From the NCBI GenBank assembly GCA_022564455.1, contig JADFLK010000083.1, forward strand, positions 1 to 8,105: a DNA stretch of 8,105 nucleotides, given 5' to 3'. Shown piece after piece: positions 1-7,135 of this stretch (position 1 is the stretch's first letter; each line of letters opens with the position of its first letter). Source of the stretch: Bacteroidota bacterium (GTDB lineage Bacteria > Bacteroidota > Rhodothermia > Rhodothermales > Rubricoccaceae). Position numbers and translations under genes: made by a program. The notes below the pieces were generated by a model. That model was given only the letters and a program-made list of their open reading frames with translations. It was not told where the DNA came from and searched no databases.

Positions 1-884
1 AAAACACCGGTCGCAAAGCGCACCTCTTGCCTGAGCCGGTCGCGTTCGGCGAGGAGCGGCGGCGACGTGAGGCCGCGGTTCCGGTCTTCGAAGCGGGCGA
101 GCAGCGCACGGGCGCTTCGGAGGTCGGCTTCGGCCTCCTCGGTGCGCTCGCGGATAAACTCGTAGTCTTCTCGCGCCTTTTGCGTAAGAAGCGATTGCAC
201 GCGCGTTTGCAACTCTTCGACCAGACGACCAGCCAGCGATGCTGCAAGAACCGGATCCTGGGCCGCAACTGAAACCGTCATCAATCCGGTCTTGGCATCC
301 GCATCCACACTCATCATCCCGCTCATGGTTTCCATGGCCTTCTGCTGTTCATACGTATACGCCACGGACAGCGTATCGACAGCAAGAATGTTCCCTCCCA
401 CGCCGCGCCCCTCTCCTTTCGACCCGAACAAGCTGCTCAACCGGCCGCCAAGGCTGCTCGGTACGGTGTTTCGGGCGTATTCAAGAAACGTGATCCGTTC
501 GCCTGAAGCCAGCGGAAACGATTCCTCAAGCAGGATGAAACGAACCTCGTGGCTTTCCAGCACATTTGGGTAGGCCTCAATAGTCAACCCCGATTGAGCC
601 TCGCCCAGGTTCAGGCCCAGGCCGCGGAGCGCGGCGAGCGAGCCGCCGGAGGACTCCCGCTGTGTTTCGCGCATCAGAACGGCTGAGGAGGTGTATTCGG
701 CGGGCGTGGTGATCGCAACGACCACACCAAGCCCGATACCAATGAGCGTCAGCAGAATAATCAGCCGGGAGTGTTTTGCGAGAACGTAAAGTCCGTCCAG
801 CACCGACAGTTCTTTCGTCAGTGGCCCGATGTCGGCTTGCGAGGTCGGTGGCTGAGAAGCGACGTAGGAGTCTTGATCCGACAC
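1..884 (-). CDS. Wzz/GumC-like polysaccharide chain-length determinant (partial, 3' end outside window)
   Basis: Reading the minus strand from a GTG at 884 gives 294 codons with no stop, running off the window. Residues 41-59 are a hydrophobic inner-membrane helix (LIILLTLIGIGLGVVVAIT), followed by TPAEYTSSAVL, the usual start of a Wzz domain. YPNVLESHEV (105-114) and the DPVLAASLAGRLVEEL stretch (210-225) are typical of Wzz/GumC proteins. From about 235 a charged coiled coil begins (KAREDYEFIRERTEEAEADL). Family members sit in the inner membrane, extend into the periplasm, and set the length of Wzy-polymerised polysaccharide or couple it to export. The GTG lies 16 bases after the stop of the SLBB export gene and has GAGGG nine bases upstream, so co-transcription is likely. 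No in-frame ATG precedes the membrane helix. Whether a second membrane helix or a fused tyrosine-kinase domain follows cannot be seen. Confidence 0.88.
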   Translation of the reverse strand, partial: MSDQDSYVASQPPTSQADIGPLTKELSVLDGLYVLAKHSRLIILLTLIGIGLGVVVAITTPAEYTSSAVLMRETQRESSGGSLAALRGLGLNLGEAQSGLTIEAYPNVLESHEVRFILLEESFPLASGERITFLEYARNTVPSSLGGRLSSLFGSKGEGRGVGGNILAVDTLSVAYTYEQQKAMETMSGMMSVDADAKTGLMTVSVAAQDPVLAASLAGRLVEELQTRVQSLLTQKAREDYEFIRERTEEAEADLRSARALLARFEDRNRGLTSPPLLAERDRLRQEVRFATGV

Positions 885-900
885 GGGAGGCGACCCTCGA
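885..900 (-). promoter_or_regulatory. Shine-Dalgarno-like site and short gap before the GTG start of the Wzz-like gene
   Basis: On the minus strand the 16 bases between the upstream TAA (901-903) and the GTG (882-884) contain GAGGG followed by a nine-base spacer. This supports the GTG as the true start and suggests translation follows on from the SLBB gene. Most other starts in this window have no comparable purine run, so this site helps to decide the start. Confidence 0.4.
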
Positions 901-3723
901 TTATCTGAAGACCAGGAATAGGGGCACGAGCACCGTAACGGCGCTGGCGGCAATAGCAAGGCCGTCGCGGAGTAGCTCTCCCACATCCGAAGAACCCGCC
1001 GGACGCACCTCTTTCTCGGACACGTAGATGATACCACCGTCATCTACCACAGGATTTTGGGCAAACAGTCCGCGCCGCAGCTTGAAAACTGCTCCCGAGG
1101 CCTGCGTAACGAACACATCCTCCGCGTTATCTGCGATGCCGCCGGCACGATCAAGATAGTAGGAGACCCGCCGTCCGGCCGCATACTGGATTAGCCCTTC
1201 GTTGGGTACGGCGCCACGAACCTCAACGGTGTTCGGACGGATCGGGATGGTCACTTCATCGCCCGGGAGCAGGGGTACGTCGACACGTGTCTCGCCAGTA
1301 AGTGCCCGATCAATCTCTACGATGAGTTGCCTGTCGCCACGCAACAGTTGCCCTCCGCGCGCATACGCCCGTGGAGTAAGGCCGCCCGCGCGTTCTATGA
1401 CTTCACTAAGCCGCTCGTTCTCACGCAGCAGCGTGTACGTTCCGGGGAAACGCACCTCGCCACGAATGGTTACGGTTTGCTGGGGCCGAAAATCAGGGTC
1501 GAGACGCACGTAGATGCGATCTCGGTGGTTGAGATCGAACGTTTGCTCGGTCAGAACGCGGACTCCTCCGGGCAGCCGGGCCTCTATGGATGGCGCACCC
1601 GGCGCAAGAGGAACCGACACCGTTTGGGCACGCTGCTCCATGTCCCCAGAGGTATCCATGCGTGTCACCTCAACAGACTCCGTGTAGGCTCCTTCCACTA
1701 CACCGCCGGCCTGAAGAATCACGTCCTGCACGGTCATGTTCTCGCCAAACGGATACCGCCCGGGTTCCTTTACCGCACCGCTAATTTCAACAAATTGGTC
1801 GCGAATCACCTCAACCTCAGCCGGGTAAACACGAATCTGATCGAACGGTTCGAGGAGCATAGCGGCCTCACCGCCGAGAGCGAGCACCAGCTCAAGGTCG
1901 AACGCGATGAGTTCGGGCGTGCCGTCGTCCTGGCGGCGGTAGAGATCGGCGCGGGGGAGGAAGACATCGGAGCGAAACTCGGGGTCGAGCAGGCCGCCTC
2001 CAATAAAGAGGAGATCGTAAAGGGTCATCCCGTCGAACAGGGCATACTCTCCGGGGTTCAGTATCTGGCCTTCAATGCTCACCACTCGCTCACGCTCAAA
2101 CTCGCGCTCCGAATACACATACAGGCTGTCGCCGGGGCTTAGAGGAAGGTTCTGTGTCGGATCGTCCGCCAGGACACGCCCGAGATCCAGCGCGACGATT
2201 TCGCGGCGCAGGTTCGGGCGGTTTCGGACGAGGTTGGCCCGCTGGCGGTAGGCGTCCTCCGTCAAGCCATCGGCCTGATCCAGCAGGTCACTTACCGTGC
2301 GAAGACGGTCGCCCAACTCGTACCGGCCGGGCTGAAAGACCGCGCCATCCACGATGACTGCGTTGAGGCGCCCTCGGCGCGCAGCTTCGTCCACGTCGTC
2401 GATGGCGAAAACTTCCACACGGTCGCCATCCGCGAGGTGGTATTCGGAGATGCCTGTGAGCACCGCGCGTAGGTCGAGGTCGAGCACCCGCCGCGCGATC
2501 GTGGGGTCTCGGCGCTCGGTAAACGGAATAATGCGCTCCACCTGAAAGCGCGCCACGTAGGCTTCCGGCAGCAGCCATCCGGCAAAGCGGATGAGATCCT
2601 CAAACCGCTCGTCGTCGCGCAATTCATAAACTCCCGGCCGGCTGACAGCGCCGTCTATATAGGCTGTTTTTCCGCGGACGGGTACGAGGATACGGTCGCC
2701 GGATTGGAGAGACAGTGGCTCGGGCTCGCGGCCTTCCAGGAGGTAGTCGTAGGCGTCGATGTTGGCTATGATCCGGCCGCCACGGCTCACCTGAATCGAA
2801 CGAAGGCTGCCGCGGGTGGTAGGGCCGCCCACCTGATAAAGCAGGTTGAATACGCCGCCGCCCGCGCCGAGTGTGTAGGCGCCGGGACGCTCCACTTCGC
2901 CCGTAACAAAGACCCGGACAGGACGAAGCCGTGTAATGGAAACATCCACAAAAACCGTTTGGGGCCGCGAAATGATGCCCGCGTAACGTCTGGAGAGGAA
3001 GCGCTGGAAACGCCCCTGCAGATCGCCGAGGGTAGTGCCGGCCACTGTGAGTAATCCCACCCCCGGCACGTTGACACGCCCCCCACGATCTACAGCAAGT
3101 TCGTAGCTAAACTCGGCGGCACCATAGACGGCGAGCCGGATGTTGTCGCCGGCACCCACCACATAGGCGTCGTCGGCAGGCTGCACGTCCGAAGGCTGAT
3201 CGAGGCCCGCTTCTGCAACATTGCGGAACGTGCGATAGCCGAAGTATTCGAGGCCAGTTGCCTCATCAACCAAGTCGGCATATGGGTTGCGCTCTCGCCT
3301 GCGCTCATCAATCTTGCCGCGCTTCCTTTCGGCCGCCAGGCTGTCGGCAATGAGCAGGCTATCGCCCGCCACGATAAGCGAGTCCGACTGTGGTTGGATG
3401 ATAAAGAGATTCCGGTCGAAGGGAGACGGCTGGGCTTCGCGCTCTTCCAGCAAGCGGCGTAGCTCCGCAATAGCGTCTTCCGAAAAGCCAAGTTCGCGCG
3501 CCGTGCGCTCCAGCGCCTGGGGCGATGACATATCCACTCCATACCGTTCTGCCTCCTGAAGAGCCTCACGGGCCGTCATACCTCGTCGCCTCAGTTCTTC
3601 CTGCACCTGAGGAGAAACCTGAGCGACTGCCGTGGAAACCCACCCAGCAAAAAGAATCAGCACCAGTGGCGCGATCCAGGCCAATCGTCGTACATGTTGT
3701 TCGACCACTCCGTAATCACGCAT
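901..3723 (-). CDS. Wza-like polysaccharide export protein with seven SLBB repeats
   Basis: This 940-residue protein is predicted to form the periplasmic/outer-membrane conduit for exopolysaccharide, capsule or O-antigen. Residues 1-35 are a signal peptide (basic start, hydrophobic core 15-27, AVAQ cleavage region) without a lipobox cysteine, unlike lipidated E. coli Wza. Residues 36-95 are a charged helical segment. FGYRTF (161-166) and YVVGAGDNIRLAVYG (187-201) mark the start of the Poly_export domain, which runs to about 265. Seven SLBB-type units follow, beginning near 270, 354, 455, 547, 644, 750 and 832, mostly of the form V-x-G-x-V-x-x-P-G-x-Y. Several end in a GD-(R/S/E)-(I/V/L) strand. 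The C-terminus (about 917-940, ending VTVLVPLFLVFR) is a hydrophobic helix that may sit in a membrane. Wza has far fewer such domains, but long forms are common in Bacteroidota. It is first in a minus-strand operon with the Wzz-like gene. ATG at 3723 precedes the signal peptide directly; a GTG five codons in is an alternative. Confidence 0.93.
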   Translation of the reverse strand: MRDYGVVEQHVRRLAWIAPLVLILFAGWVSTAVAQVSPQVQEELRRRGMTAREALQEAERYGVDMSSPQALERTARELGFSEDAIAELRRLLEEREAQPSPFDRNLFIIQPQSDSLIVAGDSLLIADSLAAERKRGKIDERRRERNPYADLVDEATGLEYFGYRTFRNVAEAGLDQPSDVQPADDAYVVGAGDNIRLAVYGAAEFSYELAVDRGGRVNVPGVGLLTVAGTTLGDLQGRFQRFLSRRYAGIISRPQTVFVDVSITRLRPVRVFVTGEVERPGAYTLGAGGGVFNLLYQVGGPTTRGSLRSIQVSRGGRIIANIDAYDYLLEGREPEPLSLQSGDRILVPVRGKTAYIDGAVSRPGVYELRDDERFEDLIRFAGWLLPEAYVARFQVERIIPFTERRDPTIARRVLDLDLRAVLTGISEYHLADGDRVEVFAIDDVDEAARRGRLNAVIVDGAVFQPGRYELGDRLRTVSDLLDQADGLTEDAYRQRANLVRNRPNLRREIVALDLGRVLADDPTQNLPLSPGDSLYVYSEREFERERVVSIEGQILNPGEYALFDGMTLYDLLFIGGGLLDPEFRSDVFLPRADLYRRQDDGTPELIAFDLELVLALGGEAAMLLEPFDQIRVYPAEVEVIRDQFVEISGAVKEPGRYPFGENMTVQDVILQAGGVVEGAYTESVEVTRMDTSGDMEQRAQTVSVPLAPGAPSIEARLPGGVRVLTEQTFDLNHRDRIYVRLDPDFRPQQTVTIRGEVRFPGTYTLLRENERLSEVIERAGGLTPRAYARGGQLLRGDRQLIVEIDRALTGETRVDVPLLPGDEVTIPIRPNTVEVRGAVPNEGLIQYAAGRRVSYYLDRAGGIADNAEDVFVTQASGAVFKLRRGLFAQNPVVDDGGIIYVSEKEVRPAGSSDVGELLRDGLAIAASAVTVLVPLFLVFR

Positions 3724-3727
3724 AGAA

Positions 3728-3744
3728 ACGCCGTTGGATGGCGT
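3728..3744 (-). repeat. Small inverted repeat directly upstream of the SLBB gene start
   Basis: Five-base arms ACGCC and GGCGT are separated by seven bases, ending four bases before the ATG codon at 3723. In mRNA this could fold into a short hairpin beside the start codon and affect initiation. Arms this short arise often by chance, so confidence is low. Confidence 0.2.
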
Positions 3745-3780
3745 GAGGCCATTTTTTGGTGAAAGCGATGGAAACTAGGC

Positions 3781-3814
3781 AACCGGTTCTGTGCAAGCAA
3801 GCCCACAAACGGTT
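3781..3814. repeat. Imperfect inverted repeat in the divergent promoter region
   Basis: AACCGGTTCTGTG (3781-3793) and CACAAACGGTT (3804-3814) are inverted copies apart from two bulged bases, with a ten-base spacer. The left arm includes the palindrome AACCGGTT. Its place between two divergent genes would suit a regulator binding site, but nothing identifies the protein that might bind it. Confidence 0.25.
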
Positions 3815-3836
3815 CCGGGGCTTGGGTATCCGTGTA

Positions 3837-3865
3837 TTGGAGGCCCGATAGCCGGTGGCTATTTT
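3837..3865 (+). promoter_or_regulatory. Possible promoter for the beta-barrel gene
   Basis: TTGGAG (3837-3842) and TATTTT (3860-3865) are separated by 17 bases, a sigma70-like arrangement. Read as a Bacteroidota-type promoter, TTG with a 20-base gap before TATTTTCT is a partial match to TTG-N19-21-TAnnTTTG. Either reading gives an untranslated leader of about 90 bases before the ATG at 3963. Both boxes are imperfect. Confidence 0.27.
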
Positions 3866-3962
3866 CTCGTTCGCCTACGGACAAAGTACCGACGATTTCG
3901 TTGTGTTCCGTTCTCTGTTCCGGATTCCACTGCAAGTTTCAGCCGCGCGATTCGCGCCTCAC

Positions 3963-4475
3963 ATGTCGACTCGTCTCGCCCTCCTTCTCCTGGGATTTCT
4001 GCTGACGCTGAGCCCGACGGGAAAGGCCCAGATATCTGCAGGTGTTGGCGTGGCCTACCACGACCTTGAAGATGTAGGCCGTTGGGGCATAAGCGGCGCG
4101 GTTTACATCCCATTGGGTAGTTATGCATTCGATGTTGTTCCCAACATCGAGTACTACTACTCCAATTGGAGCAGGAATGGAAGCGGCTTTGCGACCGACA
4201 CCAGTGATGTCTACGCGATCTCGGCGGATATCCATGCCAACCTGCCTGCGCTGGCCGACCGGGTACGTCCCTACATCGGGTCGGGCCTTACCTACGCGGG
4301 AAACGGCAGCGCAGGTGCCTTGGGGCTGAATCTCATATCGGGCGTCTACGTACGTGTCCAAGGATGGAAATTCTTCCCGTATGGGCAGGTTACGTACCGC
4401 CTCCTGCCTGACTTCACGGACGTGGCCACATTGGATACCTACTTCTTCCGCGGCGGTGTTCGTGTTGTGTTGTAG
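3963..4475 (+). CDS. Small outer-membrane beta-barrel protein, unknown role
   Basis: The preferred start at 3963 gives 170 residues opening with a clear signal peptide (MSTRLALLLLGFLLTLSPTG, cleaved near KAQ-IS). The mature part of about 147 residues alternates polar and hydrophobic residues and can be divided into about eight amphipathic strands: ISAGVGVAYHDL, WGISGAVYIPLG, FDVVPNIEYYYSNW, DVYAISADIHANL, VRPYIGSGLTYAG, LGLNLISGVYVRV, WKFFPYGQVTYRLL and a final YFFRGGVRVVL. This is the size and pattern of an OmpA/OmpX-like eight-stranded barrel in the outer membrane. An in-frame ATG at 3855 would add 36 residues in front of the signal peptide and is less likely. No Shine-Dalgarno sequence precedes 3963. 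It diverges from the export operon and lies 119 bases before a glycosyltransferase on the same strand. I do not recognise a specific family; it may be structural or assist surface polysaccharide, but the sequence does not say. Confidence 0.75.
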   Translation: MSTRLALLLLGFLLTLSPTGKAQISAGVGVAYHDLEDVGRWGISGAVYIPLGSYAFDVVPNIEYYYSNWSRNGSGFATDTSDVYAISADIHANLPALADRVRPYIGSGLTYAGNGSAGALGLNLISGVYVRVQGWKFFPYGQVTYRLLPDFTDVATLDTYFFRGGVRVVL

Positions 4476-4515
4476 GCTTTCGTGGAACAACCTGTTGAAG
4501 TTTTCTAGATACCGC

Positions 4516-4545
4516 AGGGTACTCAGATCGACCGTTGAGTAACCT
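4516..4545 (+). repeat. Stem-loop between the barrel gene and the GT4 glycosyltransferase
   Basis: AGGGTACTCA (4516-4525) and TGAGTAACCT (4536-4545) are inverted copies with nine of ten positions pairing, around a ten-base loop. The hairpin starts 41 bases after the barrel stop and ends 49 bases before the GT4 start. No T-run follows, so it is not a standard intrinsic terminator. It could be an mRNA processing or stability element, an attenuator-like leader structure, or an operator. Confidence 0.4.
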
Positions 4546-4594
4546 CCCTCATCGAGCATTTCTCGCTTAGGATTTCCAGAAGTACACGGCTCCC

Positions 4595-5878
4595 ATGCAC
4601 ATTCTCTATGTCTACCAATTCTACAACAGCCCAGACTGCTCCACGACGGCCAAGCATCATGGATTCATCAAATATTTTGTAGATCAGGGCCACAAGGTCT
4701 CCCTTGTTTCCAGCCGCACGTTTCTCGATCAGAGAATAACGAACGAGTTCGAATGGCTCCCCAAAGGCGTGGATGCAACCCATATCCGCGTCCCATACTC
4801 CAACGAGATGGGCGTGGCGCGGCGAAGCATAGCATTTGCGGACTACATGGTGCGTGCGCTCGTTGCGGGGCTGAGAATGGAGAAGCCGGATGTGGTGTTC
4901 GGTATTTCCACACCTTTAACAACGGCGTGGACAGCAAGACAAATCGCTCGAATCAAGCGCGTACCGTGGGTTTTTGAGGTCAAAGATTTATGGCCACTCG
5001 TTCCGATCGAAGTTGGAGCGATTGGGAATCCGCTGGCCCAGCGTGTGCTTTTCAGAGCCGAACGAAAGCTTTACGAGAGTGCTGCACACGTGATCTCATT
5101 GTCGCCGGGAATGACGGAGTACATCGTAGGCACAGGGACACCACCAGAGAAAATCACGACCATCGTTAATGGAACTGACTTTCATCTGATTGACCGGCCG
5201 GACGAGGCCCGGCTTGCAGCACTCAGAGCGAAGCACAGCCTGACTGGCAAGAAGGTTGTTCTGTACGGTGGCAAATTTGGGCGGATGAATGACATCCCGA
5301 TGCTTCTCCGCGCAGCCGAGCGCTTGCAGCATCGCGACGACATCCGCTTCGTCTTTATCGGCTACGGCTTCCTCCAACCGCAGGTTGATGAAGGGGCTGA
5401 ACGACTGACAAATGTGAGCACCGTTCCAACCCTCCCCAAGCATCAAATGCTGGAGTGGTTTCGCCTCGCCGACCTCTCGCTGGTGACGTTCATCAATGTG
5501 CCGTCACTAGGTACGAACTCGCCATCGAAACTGTACGACAGCCTCGCCGGCCGAACCCCCGTTATTGTCACTAACCCCGGCTGGACCAAAGACCTCGTGG
5601 AACGTGAAAAGGTCGGTTTCTTCGTATCCACCGGGAATGACGCCGAACTGGCCACCGCAATCGAGCAGGCGTTTGCAAATGTGAGCGAGCTCGCTGCAAT
5701 GGCAGAACGGGGACGTTCGCTCGCGGAACGCGATTTTGACCGCCGCGACCACGTCAAACGACTGGAGGCCGTTTTGCAAGCTGTTGTGGACCGTGAACCT
5801 GTACTAGCTCGTGTTGCATCTGTTGATGAACAAACTGAGGCCAAGCAAAAGAACCACAGAGCTATCCTCATGAGCTAA
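4595..5878 (+). CDS. WbuB-like GT4 family glycosyltransferase
   Basis: A 427-residue cytoplasmic GT-B fold enzyme, expected to add a sugar from a nucleotide-sugar donor to a lipid-linked O-antigen or exopolysaccharide unit. MHILYVYQFY (1-10) opens the N-terminal Rossmann domain. PDVVFGISTPLTTAWTA (98-114), FEVKDLWP (127-134) and ISLSPGMTEYI (167-177) are characteristic of WbuB-type GT4 enzymes. NGTDF (192-196) lies near the domain junction. The C-terminal domain starts at VVLYGGKFGRMND (221-233) and contains GTNSPSKLYDSLAGRTPVIV (306-325), the donor-binding region. Here the classical EX7E motif is not intact: an aspartate (D315) stands where GT4 enzymes often have the second glutamate, as I recall for this subfamily. 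The last 25 residues are polar and probably a disordered tail. Family membership is clear; donor, acceptor and linkage cannot be read from the sequence. It converges with the GT2 gene, with 42 bases between them. Confidence 0.9.
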   Translation: MHILYVYQFYNSPDCSTTAKHHGFIKYFVDQGHKVSLVSSRTFLDQRITNEFEWLPKGVDATHIRVPYSNEMGVARRSIAFADYMVRALVAGLRMEKPDVVFGISTPLTTAWTARQIARIKRVPWVFEVKDLWPLVPIEVGAIGNPLAQRVLFRAERKLYESAAHVISLSPGMTEYIVGTGTPPEKITTIVNGTDFHLIDRPDEARLAALRAKHSLTGKKVVLYGGKFGRMNDIPMLLRAAERLQHRDDIRFVFIGYGFLQPQVDEGAERLTNVSTVPTLPKHQMLEWFRLADLSLVTFINVPSLGTNSPSKLYDSLAGRTPVIVTNPGWTKDLVEREKVGFFVSTGNDAELATAIEQAFANVSELAAMAERGRSLAERDFDRRDHVKRLEAVLQAVVDREPVLARVASVDEQTEAKQKNHRAILMS

Positions 5879-5920
5879 CATCTGGCCCTTCTTAATGCCC
5901 TCCTGCCGAATCGACAACGA

Positions 5921-6916
5921 CTATTCTTTACGTTTGGCCCGGCGGGCTCGGATCGCATGGTACTCGGTTGGGTTGATGAATGCACCGTCTCTTCCAAGGA
6001 GCCCGAGCATGAGAGCGTGCGTATTTATCCGCAACCTAAGTCTCCAATCCCACCCTCTTCGTGCCGACTCAATAACATCTGTGACCAGATAGCCGGCGTG
6101 AATGACGAGCTGGCGAATACGCCTCCTCCTCCAGCCCAGTTTTTTCCAGATCAGGTGCCGATTTCTGAGATAGTAGCCGTGCTTCCAATAGTGCTCGTCC
6201 GGCCTGAGGACAAATTCTGAATCTCCCGTGATGGCTTGCTTCAGCCCTGACCGCATTGTAACGTCACCCTCTGAAGGCAACAGGCGATTGACAGCGGTAT
6301 GATTGGCAAGCGCCCCGGCAAGAGGGCCCATTTCCTGGTAGACGCGCACCGAGAACTCGGTATCGTCGGCGGTGATGAAAAATCTCGAGTTGGGGAGGCC
6401 GACACGATCCACTACGGATCGGTGGATCAGCGGGCCTTCGAACGTAAAAATGTCAATGCCTACCCACCGCGCGCTACTCACAGGCGCTCGGTACGTTTGC
6501 ATGCGCTCGTCGATGATGGCCTCATTTCGCGGATACGCGCCGTCAGCGGCTCGCCTGCGCGGGACGACCACTTTCTTTCCTGAAGCAGCGGCCACCTCAA
6601 GCAGTTCCTTCAGGCATGCTGGTTCGGCAACAACATCGTCGTCGAGAAGCCACAACCAGTCGAAGCCCATTTCGTGTGCCAGGCGAACACCCTCAGAAAA
6701 ACCGCCGCTTGAGCCCGAGTTGGATGCAAGCCTATGCACAACCGCGTCTGGAAAGGAGCCCGCAAGTAGGTCGGCGGTCGAGTCCGTACTTGCATTGTCT
6801 ACCACGAGAATCTCGTCCAGGGGGCGATCCTGGGCCATCAGGCCCTCAAGACCACGCGCAAGCAATGCAGCACGGTTGAAAGTGATCACGACAGCACAAA
6901 CACGAGGAACCGACAT
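5921..6916 (-). CDS. GT2 family glycosyltransferase (GlfT/rhamnosyltransferase-like)
   Basis: With the start at 6916 this is a 331-residue GT-A fold enzyme that would use an NDP-sugar and divalent metal to extend a surface glycan in the cytoplasm. VCAVVITFNR (6-15) is the opening strand, and VVDNASTDST (38-47) belongs to the nucleotide-binding core. NSGSSGGFSEGVRLA (66-80) and WLWLLDDDV (87-95) carry the DXD metal site within DDD 92-94. ITADDTEFSVR (181-191) is the likely catalytic-base region, and YYLRNRHLIW (248-257) is typical of the GlfT-like GT2 branch that includes galactofuranosyl- and rhamnosyltransferases. The basic C-terminus (RARRAKRKE) may help membrane contact. An upstream ATG at 6958 would add 14 residues (MAPFFVTSTQFLSP); I prefer 6916 because GT2 proteins usually reach the VxxVVxTFNR strand within a few residues. 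It is divergent from the C25-like gene. The transferred sugar is not determinable. Confidence 0.9.
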   Translation of the reverse strand: MSVPRVCAVVITFNRAALLARGLEGLMAQDRPLDEILVVDNASTDSTADLLAGSFPDAVVHRLASNSGSSGGFSEGVRLAHEMGFDWLWLLDDDVVAEPACLKELLEVAAASGKKVVVPRRRAADGAYPRNEAIIDERMQTYRAPVSSARWVGIDIFTFEGPLIHRSVVDRVGLPNSRFFITADDTEFSVRVYQEMGPLAGALANHTAVNRLLPSEGDVTMRSGLKQAITGDSEFVLRPDEHYWKHGYYLRNRHLIWKKLGWRRRRIRQLVIHAGYLVTDVIESARRGWDWRLRLRINTHALMLGLLGRDGAFINPTEYHAIRARRAKRKE

Positions 6917-6982
6917 TGGGCTAAGAAACTGGGTGCTGGTGACAAAAAATGGGGCCAAAAGATAGCATTTCCCCCCTAGGCT

Positions 6983-7010
6983 CTTATATTTCGGATCTTC
7001 GCAACCCGAA
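6983..7010 (-). promoter_or_regulatory. Possible promoter for the GT2 gene
   Basis: On the minus strand TATAAG (6988-6983) is a five-of-six match to a sigma70 -10 box. A poor -35 candidate, TTCGGG (7010-7005), lies 16 bases upstream. The predicted transcript start would be about 60 bases before the preferred ATG at 6916. The -35 overlaps one arm of a short inverted repeat (TTCGG 6990-6994 and CCGAA 7006-7010). Weak evidence based on one good box. Confidence 0.22.
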
Positions 7011-7036
7011 CTTAGATCAGAGGAATTGCCTAGTGG

Positions 7037-7048
7037 CGTGTTGACACG
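7037..7048. repeat. Short dyad upstream of the C25-like gene
   Basis: CGTGTTGACACG has perfect five-base arms (CGTGT and ACACG) around TG and lies 87 bases before the ATG at 7136. It contains TTGACA, but no acceptable -10 box follows at 16-18 bases, so an operator half is as plausible as a -35 element. Short enough to be chance. Confidence 0.2.
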
Positions 7049-7081
7049 ACAACTATTTTCTGCAACTTCCGGCTGATTTAC

Positions 7082-7096
7082 TGCACATGGTGTGCA
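7082..7096. repeat. Perfect six-base inverted repeat upstream of the C25-like gene
   Basis: TGCACA and TGTGCA flank a three-base centre (TGG), 39 bases before the ATG at 7136. The position fits an operator or a leader hairpin. No regulator can be named from the sequence, and the arms are short. Confidence 0.25.
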
Positions 7097-7135
7097 ACGT
7101 GACCGGAGATCAGGCCACTACAGCATTTCTCGACC

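Larger units (their letters stand above)
3724..3962. other. Divergent intergenic region between the export operon and the beta-barrel gene
   Basis: These 239 bases separate two divergently transcribed genes and should hold both promoters. An open frame from 3855 continues in phase into the barrel gene, but it would place 36 extra residues before an otherwise perfect signal peptide, so I treat it as non-coding. Visible elements are an imperfect inverted repeat at 3781-3814, a promoter-like pair at 3837-3865, and a small inverted repeat at 3728-3744 just ahead of the SLBB start. No RNA gene is recognisable. Confidence 0.5.

Noticed and set aside
27..573. Three overlapping plus-strand open frames at the left edge
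   Set aside because: They are antisense to the Wzz-like gene, whose continuous minus-strand frame shows clear family motifs; their translations are low-complexity and Arg/Pro/Ser rich.
1327..2142. A 271-codon open frame on the plus strand inside the SLBB gene
   Set aside because: It lies entirely antisense to a gene with strong domain evidence, has no recognisable motif, and long antisense frames are expected in GC-rich coding DNA.
3855..3962. N-terminal extension of the barrel protein from an upstream in-frame ATG
   Set aside because: It would bury a textbook signal peptide 36 residues inside the protein.
3939..4559. A 206-codon minus-strand frame covering the beta-barrel gene
   Set aside because: The plus-strand frame has a signal peptide and beta-barrel pattern; the minus frame has neither and no known motif.
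5879..5920. Bidirectional terminator between the convergent GT4 and GT2 genes
   Set aside because: The 42-base gap shows no inverted repeat of useful length and no T-run on either strand.
7041..7069. Consensus -35 box TTGACA upstream of the C25-like gene as a promoter
   Set aside because: The bases 16-18 further on (around AACTTC) do not resemble a -10 box; the hexamer is also part of a dyad.
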